From Streptantibioticus rubrisoli (GTDB lineage Bacteria > Actinomycetota > Actinomycetes > Streptomycetales > Streptomycetaceae), in contig NZ_JANFNH010000027.1 in the NCBI RefSeq assembly GCF_024436055.1, positions 20,677 to 84,676 on the forward strand: a stretch of DNA of 64,000 bases, written 5' to 3'. The notes under the pieces are model-generated. The model made no database searches. It was given only the letters and a program-made list of their open reading frames with translations, and was not told the DNA's origin. The position numbers were made by a program, and so were the translations under genes. Positions within the stretch are counted from its first letter, which is position 1; each line of letters opens with the position of its first letter. Positions 52,898-61,192 of this stretch are shown one piece after another.

Positions 52898-53665
52898 GTG
52901 TCCCGCCGCAGAATCGGCTTCTGGTACCGCTTGGCCGCCGTCATCGCGAAACCATGGCTCATCGTGTTCTTCAAGCGGGACTGGCGCGGAATGGAGAACA
53001 TTCCGGCCGACGGCGGTTTCATCACCGTGGTCAACCACAACTCGTACCTGGATCCGCTCTCGTACGCGCATTTCCAGTACAACACCGGCCGCGTCCCGCG
53101 GTTCCTGGCCAAGTACGCGCTGTTCAAGACCCCGCTCGTCGGCACGATGCTGCGCCGCATCGGCCAGATCCCGGTCTACCGCGAGTCCACCGACGCGGCC
53201 AACGCCTTCCGGGCCGCCGTCGAGGCCATCAACTCCGGCGAGTGCGTGGCGTTCTACCCCGAGGCCACCCTCACCCGTGACCCCAACCAGTGGCCGATGG
53301 CGGGCAAGACCGGCGCGGCCCGGGTCGCGCTGCTCACCAAGGCGCCGGTCATCCCGGTCGCGCAGTGGGGCGCCAACGAGGCGCTGCCGCCGTACGGCAA
53401 GCTGAAGCTGTTCCCGCGCAAGACGTTCAGGGTGCTGGCCGGTCCGCCGGTCGACCTGTCCGCGTTCTACGACAAGGAGCCCACCGCGGAGACCCTGCGC
53501 GCCGCCACGGACGTGATCATGGACGCGATCACCGAGCTGCTCGCCGAACTGCGCGGTGAGCCCGCGCCCACGGAGCGTTACGACCACCGCAAGGCGGTCC
53601 GCGCGAAGCAGGCGGCGCAACGCGAGGCGGCGGCGACCGAGAACGAAGAGAAGAGTGGAGCGTAA
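52898..53665 (+). CDS. plsC: 1-Acyl-sn-glycerol-3-phosphate acyltransferase
   Basis: 255 residues. It acylates lysophosphatidic acid to phosphatidic acid at the membrane. The acyltransferase box is NHNSYLD (HX4D), with FYPEATLTRD as the second block and PVIPVAQWG as the fourth. The C-terminal tail is charged (KQAAQREAAATENEEKSGA). GTG 52898 follows GAGGAGGA. It directly abuts gpsA, so phospholipid genes are coupled. Confidence 0.93.
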   Translation: MSRRRIGFWYRLAAVIAKPWLIVFFKRDWRGMENIPADGGFITVVNHNSYLDPLSYAHFQYNTGRVPRFLAKYALFKTPLVGTMLRRIGQIPVYRESTDAANAFRAAVEAINSGECVAFYPEATLTRDPNQWPMAGKTGAARVALLTKAPVIPVAQWGANEALPPYGKLKLFPRKTFRVLAGPPVDLSAFYDKEPTAETLRAATDVIMDAITELLAELRGEPAPTERYDHRKAVRAKQAAQREAAATENEEKSGA

Positions 53666-54670
53666 GTGACGACGCGCTGCGCGGTGTACGGCACCGGATC
53701 CTGGGGCACGGCCTTCGCGATGATCCTGGCGGACGCCGGATGCGAGGTGGCCCTGTGGGGCCGCCGCGCCGCCCCGGTCGACGCCATCAACACCACCCGG
53801 TCCAATCCGGACTACCTGCCCGGCGTCGAACTGCCGCCCGGCGTACGGGCCACCACCGACCCCGCCGACGCGGCGCGCGGTGCGGACTTCGTGATCCTGG
53901 CCATCCCGTCCCAGACGCTGCGCGCCAACCTCACCGAGTGGGCGCCGCTGCTGCCCTCGAACGCGGTGCTGGTCAGCCTGATGAAGGGCATCGAACTCGG
54001 CACCGCCAAGCGGATGAGCGAGGTGATCGAGGAGGTCGCCAAGGCCGGTCCGGAACGTGTCGCCGTGCTGTCCGGCCCCAACCTGGCCAAGGAGATCGCC
54101 GCCCGGCAACCGGCCGCCGCGGTGGTGGCGTGCCGGGACGAGGCGGTCGCCCAGCGGTTGCAGGCGGCCTGCCACACCGCGTACTTCCGGCCGTACACCA
54201 ACACCGACGTGGTCGGTGTCGAACTCGGCGGCGCGGTGAAGAACGTGATCGCGCTGGCCGTCGGCATCGCCGACGGCATGGGGCTCGGCGACAACGCCAA
54301 GGCGTCGCTGATCACCCGCGGACTGGCCGAAACCACCCGGCTGGGACTCGCGATGGGCGCCGACGCGCACACCTTCGCGGGTCTGGCCGGACTCGGCGAC
54401 CTGGTGGCGACCTGCTCCTCACCGCTGTCCCGCAACAACACCTTCGGGCGCAACCTCGGGCGCGGTATGACTCTGGAGGAGACGGTCGCGGTCACCAAGC
54501 AGACCGCGGAGGGGGTCAAATCCTGTGAATCCGTGCTGGATCTGGCCCACAGGCACGGTGTCGAGGTACCGATCACCGAGACCGTGGTGGAGATCGTGCA
54601 CGAGGGCAAACCCCCGCTCGTGGCGCTCAAGGAGCTGATGTCGCGCTCCGCCAAGGCCGAGCGTCGTTAG
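53666..54670 (+). CDS. gpsA: Glycerol-3-phosphate dehydrogenase [NAD(P)+]
   Basis: 334 residues. It reduces dihydroxyacetone phosphate to sn-glycerol-3-phosphate for phospholipid synthesis. The N-terminal [13 protein letters not shown] motif, [10 protein letters not shown], catalytic Lys in [15 protein letters not shown], and [11 protein letters not shown] are visible. GTG 53666 follows GGAG and directly abuts the plsC stop. It is 34 nt before ddl. Confidence 0.96.
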   Translation: MTTRCAVYGTGSWGTAFAMILADAGCEVALWGRRAAPVDAINTTRSNPDYLPGVELPPGVRATTDPADAARGADFVILAIPSQTLRANLTEWAPLLPSNAVLVSLMKGIELGTAKRMSEVIEEVAKAGPERVAVLSGPNLAKEIAARQPAAAVVACRDEAVAQRLQAACHTAYFRPYTNTDVVGVELGGAVKNVIALAVGIADGMGLGDNAKASLITRGLAETTRLGLAMGADAHTFAGLAGLGDLVATCSSPLSRNNTFGRNLGRGMTLEETVAVTKQTAEGVKSCESVLDLAHRHGVEVPITETVVEIVHEGKPPLVALKELMSRSAKAERR

Positions 54671-54704
54671 GGTGTCCGGAACCGAACGGTAGGGTCAGAG
54701 CGAC

Positions 54705-55862
54705 ATGAGCAACATGCCTTCTCTCCACAGCGGCGAGCAGCCGCCGCGCAAGCCACGGGTCGCCGTCGTCTTCGGCGGGCGCAGCTCCGAGCACGCCATC
54801 TCCGTCCTCACCGCGGGAGCGGTGCTGCGGGCCATCGACCGCACCAAGTACGACGTGCTGCCCATCGGCATCACCACCGACGGGCGTTGGGCGCTGACCG
54901 CCGACGACCCGGAGCGGATGGCCATCGCCGACCGGGCCCTGCCGAGCGTCGAGCAGCTCACCGAGTCACCCGAAGGCACGGTCGTGCTGCCGGTCGACCC
55001 GGCCAGCCGCGAGGTCGTCTACACCGAACCGGGCTCCGTCCCCAAGGCGCTTGGCGAGGTCGACGTGGTCTTCCCGGTGCTGCACGGCCCGTACGGCGAG
55101 GACGGCACGCTGCAGGGCCTGCTGGAGCTGTCCGGGGTGCCGTACGTGGGCGCCGGGGTGCTGGCCTCCGCGGTGGGCATGGACAAGGAGTACATGAAGC
55201 GGGTGTTCGCCTCCTTCGGGCTGCCGGTCGGCCCGTACGAGGTGATCCGGCCGCGCGAGTGGGAGCGCGACCCGGCCGCGGCCCGCAAGAAGGTGGTGGA
55301 CTTCGCCGCCGAACACGGCTGGCCGGTGTTCGTCAAGCCCGCGCGGGCGGGCTCGTCCATGGGCATCAGCAAGGTCGACGACCTCTCGGGCCTGGACGAG
55401 GCGATGGAGGAAGCGCGCCGCCACGACCCCAAGGTGATCGTGGAGGCGCTGCTGTCCGGGCGCGAGATCGAGTGCGGGGTGCTGGAGTTCGAGGACGGTC
55501 CGCGGGCCAGTGTCCCGGCCTGGATCCCACCGGTCACCGCGCACGACTTCTACGACTTCGAGGCCAAGTACATCGACTCCGCCGAGGGCGTGGTGCCCGC
55601 GCCGCTCACCGCCGAGGAGACGGCCGAGGTGCAGCGGCTGGCGATCGCCGCGTTCGAGGCGGCGTCCTGCGAGGGCCTGGTGCGCGCGGACTTCTTCCTC
55701 ACCGACGAGGGCGAGTTCGTGATCAACGAGATCAACACCATGCCGGGCTTCACACCGATCTCGATGTACCCACGGATGTGGCAGGAGAGCGGAGTCAGCT
55801 ATCCGGAGCTGATCGACCGGCTGTTGCAGGCCGCGCTGCGCCGCTCCACCGGGCTGCGCTAG
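54705..55862 (+). CDS. ddl: D-alanine-D-alanine ligase
   Basis: 385 residues of the ATP-grasp family. It joins two D-alanines for peptidoglycan. The N-terminal VAVVFGGRSSEHAISV, the ATP-binding FVKPARAGSSMGISKV, and C-terminal FVINEINTMPGFTPISMYPRMW (metal and substrate binding) are visible. The Tyr of YMKR near residue 160 fits D-Ala rather than D-Lac specificity only weakly. The start is ATG 54705. It is the third gene after plsC and gpsA. Confidence 0.95.
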   Translation: MSNMPSLHSGEQPPRKPRVAVVFGGRSSEHAISVLTAGAVLRAIDRTKYDVLPIGITTDGRWALTADDPERMAIADRALPSVEQLTESPEGTVVLPVDPASREVVYTEPGSVPKALGEVDVVFPVLHGPYGEDGTLQGLLELSGVPYVGAGVLASAVGMDKEYMKRVFASFGLPVGPYEVIRPREWERDPAAARKKVVDFAAEHGWPVFVKPARAGSSMGISKVDDLSGLDEAMEEARRHDPKVIVEALLSGREIECGVLEFEDGPRASVPAWIPPVTAHDFYDFEAKYIDSAEGVVPAPLTAEETAEVQRLAIAAFEAASCEGLVRADFFLTDEGEFVINEINTMPGFTPISMYPRMWQESGVSYPELIDRLLQAALRRSTGLR

Positions 55863-55886
55863 TCATGTCGTCCGGCGGCGCGCCGC

Positions 55887-56423
55887 TCAAAGCCCCGCCG
55901 GATCCGACTTCTTGACCGCGTCGGCGAGATCGGTGAGCGCGCTGATGTCACCGTAGGGGCCGGTGTACTTCGCCGGGATCGTCACCTCCACGAACGCCTT
56001 GCGCAACGTGGTGGCGCAGCGGACACTGCCGTCGGACTGCTTCTGAGGCAGCCAGTCCACGCCGTTGATCGACGCCGCGTCCGCCGTCGGGTTGTAATGT
56101 GCGCTGCCGGGATCGAGGACATCGGGGGTGGGTACTCCGCAGCGCAGCACGATGGCCGGGTCGCCCCACGCGGCGGTGAGGTCGGAGGCCGGGTGCGTGG
56201 CGTGCCGGGCCAGCCCGTTGACCTTCTCCGGCAGCGCGTTGTGCAGCGTCCGGCACAGCGTCGCCACGGCCGCCGACGGGGTCGGCACGGCGACGGTGTC
56301 CGGGGCGCTGGACGAACAGCCCGCCGCCGCCAGCAGAACGGCGGCGACGGGCAGGGAACCACGAAGACGAGCCAGTCGGGACAACTTGGACAAATGGCGC
56401 GGCCGGTGGATGGAAGAGCTCAC
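55887..56423 (-). CDS. DUF3515 putative lipoprotein
   Basis: 178 residues. A signal with lipobox LAAAGC (Cys36) is followed by CRTLHNALPEKVNGLAR, LRCGVPTP and YTGPYGDISALTDLADAV, features of DUF3515. Such proteins sit between ddl and thiL in streptomycetes and are of unknown role. Two or three further cysteines may form disulfides. It converges on ddl. Confidence 0.87.
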   Translation of the reverse strand: MSSSIHRPRHLSKLSRLARLRGSLPVAAVLLAAAGCSSSAPDTVAVPTPSAAVATLCRTLHNALPEKVNGLARHATHPASDLTAAWGDPAIVLRCGVPTPDVLDPGSAHYNPTADAASINGVDWLPQKQSDGSVRCATTLRKAFVEVTIPAKYTGPYGDISALTDLADAVKKSDPAGL

Positions 56424-56442
56424 CGACCGAGCATAGGCGGGG

Positions 56443-56676
56443 CTACAGATGGACGACCGGGCAGGTCAGCGTGCGGGTGATGCCGTCCACTTGCTGGACC
56501 TTGGCGACCACCATGCGACCGAGTTCATCGACGGTGTCCGCTTGGGCGCGCACGATCACGTCATATGGGCCGGTGACGTCCTCGGCCATGATGACTCCGG
56601 GGATGCTGGAGATCACCTCCGCTACGGCCGAGGCCTTGCCGACCTCGGTCTGGATCAGGATGTACGCCTGTACCAC
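56443..56676 (-). CDS. Stand-alone Lrp/AsnC ligand-binding (RAM) domain protein
   Basis: 77 residues comprising only the RAM effector domain (AYILIQTEVGKASAVAEVISSIPGVIMAEDVTGPYDVIVRAQ). There is no DNA-binding domain. Such proteins may bind amino acids and modulate full Lrp regulators. GTG 56676 follows GGAGG. The open frame upstream to 57108 is not coding. Confidence 0.9.
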   Translation of the reverse strand: MVQAYILIQTEVGKASAVAEVISSIPGVIMAEDVTGPYDVIVRAQADTVDELGRMVVAKVQQVDGITRTLTCPVVHL

Positions 56677-56917
56677 GGAACCTCCAGGGCGGCTACGAGG
56701 ATCATGTGGGAAGGGGACGGCAACCGTACCGCGTCGTCGCGTGCGGCGGGGAGACCCGCGCGGTGCGATCGGCGCGGCGGGAGGGGGCGCCTCCCGTGCC
56801 CTAAGGCTATGGGGGCCGTCCCAGGGCGGCGGATTGACGAGCTGGCGGCCGGGCGGCCGACGGCCCGCGGGTGAAGGGGACTGCCTTGCGCAAGGCGTTG
56901 CTGAAGGAGCGAGTGGG

Positions 56918-57871
56918 ATGAAGGGGACCGTGGGTGAGCTGGGGGAGTTCGGGCTCATCAGGGAGTTGACCTCCCGGCTCACCGCCACCCCGGCCGTACG
57001 GCTGGGGCCCGGCGACGACGCGGCCGTGGTGGCCGCGCCGGACCGGCGCGTGGTGGCCAGCACGGACGTGCTGCTGGAGGGGCGGCACTTCCGGCGGGAC
57101 TGGTCCACAGCCTATGACGTCGGCCGCAAGGCGGCGGCCCAGAACCTCGCCGACATCGCCGCCATGGGCGCGGTGCCCACCGCGCTGTTGCTCGGCCTGG
57201 TCGTACCCGCCGAACTCCCCGCCACCTGGCCGACCGAGCTGATGGACGGGCTGCGCGATGAGTGCGACGTCGCGGGCGCGGCCGTGGTCGGCGGCGACGT
57301 GGTGCGCGGAGACACCATCACCGTGGCGATCACGGCCCTCGGCGACCTGCGCAACCGCCAGCCGGTGACCCGTTCCGGCGCCCGGCCCGGCGACCTGGTG
57401 GCGGTCACCGGGTGGTTGGGCTGGTCGGCGGCCGGATTCGCGGTGCTCTCCCGGGGGTTCCGCAGTCCGCGCGCGTTCGTCGAGGCGCACCGGCGCCCCG
57501 AACCGCCGTACCACGCGGGACCCGCCGCGGCCGACCTGGGCGCCACCGCGATGACCGACGTCAGCGACGGGCTGGTGGCCGACCTCGGGCACATCGCGGC
57601 GGCCAGCGGAGTGCGCATCGACCTGAAGTCCGGCGACATCGACGTGCCCGCGCAGATGAAGGACATCGGCCAGGCGGTCGGCGTCGACCCCATGCAGTGG
57701 GTGCTCACCGGAGGGGAGGACCACGCGATCGTGGCGACGTTCCCGGCGGACACCAAGCTGCCCGCCCGCTGGCGGGTGATCGGCGAGGTCGTGGCGGCCG
57801 GTACGCCCCTGGTGACCGTCGACGGAGCGCCGTGGGACCGCGCGGGTGGCTGGGACCACTTCGGCGGTTAG
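56918..57871 (+). CDS. thiL: Thiamine-monophosphate kinase
   Basis: 317 residues. It phosphorylates thiamine monophosphate to the pyrophosphate cofactor. Motifs: [53 protein letters not shown] and [16 protein letters not shown] 56918 follows GAAGGAG (8 nt spacing). It is followed by thiD, another thiamine gene, 116 nt on. Confidence 0.95.
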   Translation: MKGTVGELGEFGLIRELTSRLTATPAVRLGPGDDAAVVAAPDRRVVASTDVLLEGRHFRRDWSTAYDVGRKAAAQNLADIAAMGAVPTALLLGLVVPAELPATWPTELMDGLRDECDVAGAAVVGGDVVRGDTITVAITALGDLRNRQPVTRSGARPGDLVAVTGWLGWSAAGFAVLSRGFRSPRAFVEAHRRPEPPYHAGPAAADLGATAMTDVSDGLVADLGHIAAASGVRIDLKSGDIDVPAQMKDIGQAVGVDPMQWVLTGGEDHAIVATFPADTKLPARWRVIGEVVAAGTPLVTVDGAPWDRAGGWDHFGG

Positions 57872-57932
57872 CGGCCCGCGGGTTCGGGGCGCGCCCCGGG
57901 ACAACGAACCGACCGCACTCCAGAAAGATCCA

Positions 57933-57965
57933 ACGTTCGAGGGCCGTTCACGGCCCGTTGAACGT
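57933..57965 (+). promoter_or_regulatory. Hairpin between thiL and thiD
   Basis: GGGCCG/CGGCCC (57941-57946, 57951-57956) with outer ACGTTC/GAACGT (57933-57938, 57960-57965) form an imperfect stem 22 nt before thiD. It may terminate thiL transcripts or lie in the thiD promoter. TAGGTT at 57974-57979 could be a -10 for a nearly leaderless thiD. Confidence 0.4.
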
Positions 57966-57987
57966 GGACCCGTTAGGTTCGGTCATT

Positions 57988-58776
57988 ATGAGGATTCCCC
58001 CACGTGTCCTGACCATCGCCGGATCCGACTCCGGCGGCGGCGCGGGCATCCAGGCCGATCTGAAGACGGCGCAGGCGCTCGGCGCGCACGGCATGAGCGT
58101 GATCACCGCGGTGACCGCGCAGAACTCGCTCGGTGTGCAGGGCGCCTGGGAACTGCCCGCCGACGCGGTGCGCGCCCAGTTCCGCAGCGTCGTGGACGAC
58201 ATCGGGGTCCAGGCCGTCAAGACCGGCATGCTGGCCTCCGCGGAGCTCGTGCGCACCGTCGCCGAACTGCTCGACGGCCTCGACGTGCCGGTGGTGGTCG
58301 ACCCGGTCGGCATCTCCAAGCACGGCGACACCCTGCTGGCCACCGAGGCGCTCGACCCGGTGCGCGCCCGGCTGCTGCCCACCGCGACCGTCGCCACCCC
58401 CAACCTGGACGAGGTCGAACAGCTCACCGGCGTCAAGGTCACCGACGAGTCGGCGATGCCGGACGCCGCCCGCGCCATGCTGGCCTTCGGGCCGCGCTGG
58501 GTGCTGGTCAAGGGCGGGCATCTGCCCGGCGCCCCGGTCGACCTGCTCACCAACGGCACCGACGAGCACTGGTTCCGCGCCACCCGGCACGAGAACCGGC
58601 ACACCCACGGCACCGGCTGCACCCTGGCCACCGCCATCGCCGTCCACCTGGCCAAGGGGATGGGCGTCCCGGAGGCCGTGGGCGCGGCCAAGAGCTATGT
58701 GACCGGGGCGATCGCCGCGGGCTATCCGCTGGGCGCCGGAATCGGCCCGGTGGACCACGCCTGGCAGTGGCGTTGA
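57988..58776 (+). CDS. thiD: Hydroxymethylpyrimidine (phosphate) kinase
   Basis: 262 residues of the ribokinase-like family. It phosphorylates HMP and HMP-P for thiamine synthesis. [51 protein letters not shown] and [14 protein letters not shown] are diagnostic. ATG 57988 is the only good start, without a clear ribosome site. Terminator 58824-58855 follows. Confidence 0.95.
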   Translation: MRIPPRVLTIAGSDSGGGAGIQADLKTAQALGAHGMSVITAVTAQNSLGVQGAWELPADAVRAQFRSVVDDIGVQAVKTGMLASAELVRTVAELLDGLDVPVVVDPVGISKHGDTLLATEALDPVRARLLPTATVATPNLDEVEQLTGVKVTDESAMPDAARAMLAFGPRWVLVKGGHLPGAPVDLLTNGTDEHWFRATRHENRHTHGTGCTLATAIAVHLAKGMGVPEAVGAAKSYVTGAIAAGYPLGAGIGPVDHAWQWR

Positions 58777-58823
58777 GCGGGAAGCGGAACGTCCGGCCTC
58801 TCCGCCCTTCCCACGGAAGGCAA

Positions 58824-58855
58824 AAATCCGGTCCACCGTCAGGTGGACCGGATTT
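58824..58855. terminator. Bidirectional terminator thiD/rpmB
   Basis: A perfect 14-bp stem AAATCCGGTCCACC / GGTGGACCGGATTT with a GTCA loop and A/T ends on both sides lies between the convergent genes. Confidence 0.92.
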
Positions 58856-58895
58856 CGATGAGCCGCAGGGCTGCGCTACGACGACGCGGTGGACG

Positions 58896-59081
58896 TCAGC
58901 GCGCGACCTTGCCGGCCTTGATGCACGAGGTGCAGACGTTGAGGCGCTTCGGCGTCCGACCGACCACAGCGCGCACCGTCTGGATGTTGGGGTTCCAACG
59001 ACGGCGCGTACGGCGGTGCGAGTGGGAGATGTTGTTGCCGAAGCCCGGCCCCTTGCCGCAGACGTCGCAGTTGGCAGCCAC
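58896..59081 (-). CDS. rpmB: Ribosomal protein L28 (zinc-type)
   Basis: 61 residues: [20 protein letters not shown] at the start and [12 protein letters not shown] at the end. The two CxxC pairs make it a C+ (zinc-ribbon) L28. It is a 50S component. ATG 59081 follows TGGAGTG. It is convergent with thiD and divergent from the DAK2 gene. Confidence 0.96.
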   Translation of the reverse strand: MAANCDVCGKGPGFGNNISHSHRRTRRRWNPNIQTVRAVVGRTPKRLNVCTSCIKAGKVAR

Positions 59082-59370
59082 GGGTCACTCCAAAGACTTC
59101 AGATGCACGTACGGTGAGTTCTCGGCGGCGGGCCGAGAGAAAGGCCCGACTGGTGCCGGGCAACCGGAGCAGCATACAACGCCCGCTCCGTACAGAAAAA
59201 CTACCATGGTCCCCACGGCCCTCGCAGAACGGCAGCGGCCCGCAGGGTCTCCGTTGAGGGCGACGGGCAGAACGGCAGCCGCCCAGGCCGGGGCACCCTA
59301 GGGACCGCCGCGGGTCCCGGCGCCACTACTGTCGGGTGCCACACGTCGGCCGCCCCACAGGAGGAAACCG

Positions 59371-61023
59371 GTGCCGCACACGCTCGACGCCGCCGCGGTG
59401 CGCACCTGGTGCAGGCTGGCCCTGCGGGCGCTCGGCCAGGAGCGCGAGGAGATCGACGCGATCAACGTGTACCCGGTCGCGGACGGTGACACCGGCACCA
59501 ACCTCTATCTGACCGTCGAATCCGCCGCCCAGTCCGTGGACGCCGTCTTCGACGGCTACGCCGCCTCGGGCGAGACCCCGTCGGTCGCCGACGCGGTACG
59601 CACCATGGCGCACGGCGCGCTGATCGGGGCCTGCGGCAACTCCGGCACCATCCTCGCCCAACTGCTGCGCGCCATGAGCGAGGTACTGGCCGAACAGCCG
59701 GACGCGGCCGGATTGCGCAAGGCGCTGCGGGCCGCCGCCGGGTCGGCGTACCAGGCGGTCGCCCACCCCGTCGAGGGCACCATGCTCACCGTAGCCACCG
59801 CCGCGGCCGACGCCACCGACGCCTGCGCCGCCACCGACGACCCGGCCGCCGTCGCCACCGCCGCCTACCAGGGCGCCCACGCCGCACTGGCCCGCACCCC
59901 CGCCCAACTCGACGTACTGGGCCGGGCCGGGGTCGTCGACGCGGGCGGACGTGGCCTGGTCGCGGTGCTGGGCGCGCTCGCCGAAGCGCTGAGCGGCGCC
60001 GCCCCGGACCGGCTGCCCGCCGCGCCCGGCCTGCACCCGCCGCTGGTGCCGTACGGCTGTGCGGACCACGGCCGGGACGCGGCGGGCGACCCGCACCTGG
60101 TGCCCGGCGGTCCCGCCTACGAGGTGATCTACCTGCTGGAGGCCCAGGACGCGGCCGTCGAACGGCTCAGGGGCCAGCTGGACGCGCTGGGCGACTGCCT
60201 GGTCGTGGTGGGCGGCGGCGGGCTGTGGAACGTGCACGTCCATGTCGATGACGCGGGCGCCGCCGTGGAGGCCGGGGTGGAGGCGGGACGGCCGTACCGG
60301 ATCCGCATCACGCACTTCGGCGCCCCGGCCCCGGCCGCGCCATCCCGTCCGGCGACGGCGGCGGGCCGGGCGATCGTGGCCGTGGTCGAGGGCGACGGGC
60401 TGGCCGGACTGTGCGCCGAGGCCGGGGCCGTGGTCGTCCCGACGCGCCCCGGCGAACCGCTGGCCAGCGGCGAGGTCGCGCAGGTCGTCCGGCGGGCGGG
60501 GGCCCGGGAGGCGGTGCTGCTGCCCAACGAGGACGAGCTGCGGCCCACCGTCGCGGCGGCCGCGGAACGGCTGCGCGCCGACGGCGTGCGGGTCGCGCTG
60601 ATCCCGACCCGGTCCGTCGTCCAGGGCATCGCCGCGCTCGCCGTGCACCAGCCGTCCCGCCGGTTCGACGAGGACGTGGTGGCGATGACGGCCGCCGCCG
60701 GGGCCACCCGCTACGCCGAACTGGCCGTCGCGGAGCACGAGTCGTGGACCATGGCGGGAGTCTGCCAGGCCGGGGACACCCTCGGCCTGATCGACGGCGA
60801 CGTGGCCGTCATCGGCCGCGATGTGACGATCACCGCCATCACCGTCCTCGACCGCATGCTCGCCGCGGGCGGCGAACTGGTCACCCTGGTACTCGGCGAG
60901 GACGCCCCACCGGACCTGTCCGACCGCCTCCAGTCCCACGTCCGCGAATCCCACCTGGCGGTAGACACGATCACCTACGAAGGCGGCCACGGCAGCCGCC
61001 TGCTCCTGATCGGCGTCGAGTAA
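59371..61023 (+). CDS. DAK2/FakA-like kinase-domain protein
   Basis: 550 residues. The DAK2 ATP domain is seen in INVYPVADGDTGTNLYLT, ACGNSGTILAQLLR and HPVEGTMLTV. The C-terminal region (ELAVAEHESWTMAGVCQAGDTLGLIDGDVAV) matches the Y-loop family of fatty-acid kinase subunit A. FakA with FakB phosphorylates exogenous fatty acids; no FakB gene lies nearby. GTG 59371 follows AGGAGG. It precedes recG, a common gene order in Gram-positives. Confidence 0.9.
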   Translation: MPHTLDAAAVRTWCRLALRALGQEREEIDAINVYPVADGDTGTNLYLTVESAAQSVDAVFDGYAASGETPSVADAVRTMAHGALIGACGNSGTILAQLLRAMSEVLAEQPDAAGLRKALRAAAGSAYQAVAHPVEGTMLTVATAAADATDACAATDDPAAVATAAYQGAHAALARTPAQLDVLGRAGVVDAGGRGLVAVLGALAEALSGAAPDRLPAAPGLHPPLVPYGCADHGRDAAGDPHLVPGGPAYEVIYLLEAQDAAVERLRGQLDALGDCLVVVGGGGLWNVHVHVDDAGAAVEAGVEAGRPYRIRITHFGAPAPAAPSRPATAAGRAIVAVVEGDGLAGLCAEAGAVVVPTRPGEPLASGEVAQVVRRAGAREAVLLPNEDELRPTVAAAAERLRADGVRVALIPTRSVVQGIAALAVHQPSRRFDEDVVAMTAAAGATRYAELAVAEHESWTMAGVCQAGDTLGLIDGDVAVIGRDVTITAITVLDRMLAAGGELVTLVLGEDAPPDLSDRLQSHVRESHLAVDTITYEGGHGSRLLLIGVE

Positions 61024-61033
61024 CGCCCGAAAA

Positions 61034-61103
61034 GTTGTGGGCAGTCGTTCCGCAGGGCGGAGGGGGCACCTCCCAGCGGTAGCTGGGGGAGGGTGGGTAC
61101 AAC
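61034..61103. repeat. Composite streptomycete-type intergenic repeat
   Basis: Outer half-sites GTTGTGGGCAGTCG and GTGGGTACAAC flank an inner hairpin unit (about 61058-61092: GGGGGCACCTCCCAGC then GCTGGGGGAGG). Both motifs recur widely in Streptomyces as I remember. It lies between the DAK2 gene and recG. Confidence 0.7.
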
Positions 61104-61192
61104 CGGACCGGCAGACGGCGACGGCGAGCACCCGGAACGGCGAGAAGCCGCCTAGGCCAAACTGTCCGTGCCATGCGCGAGTATGGACACCG

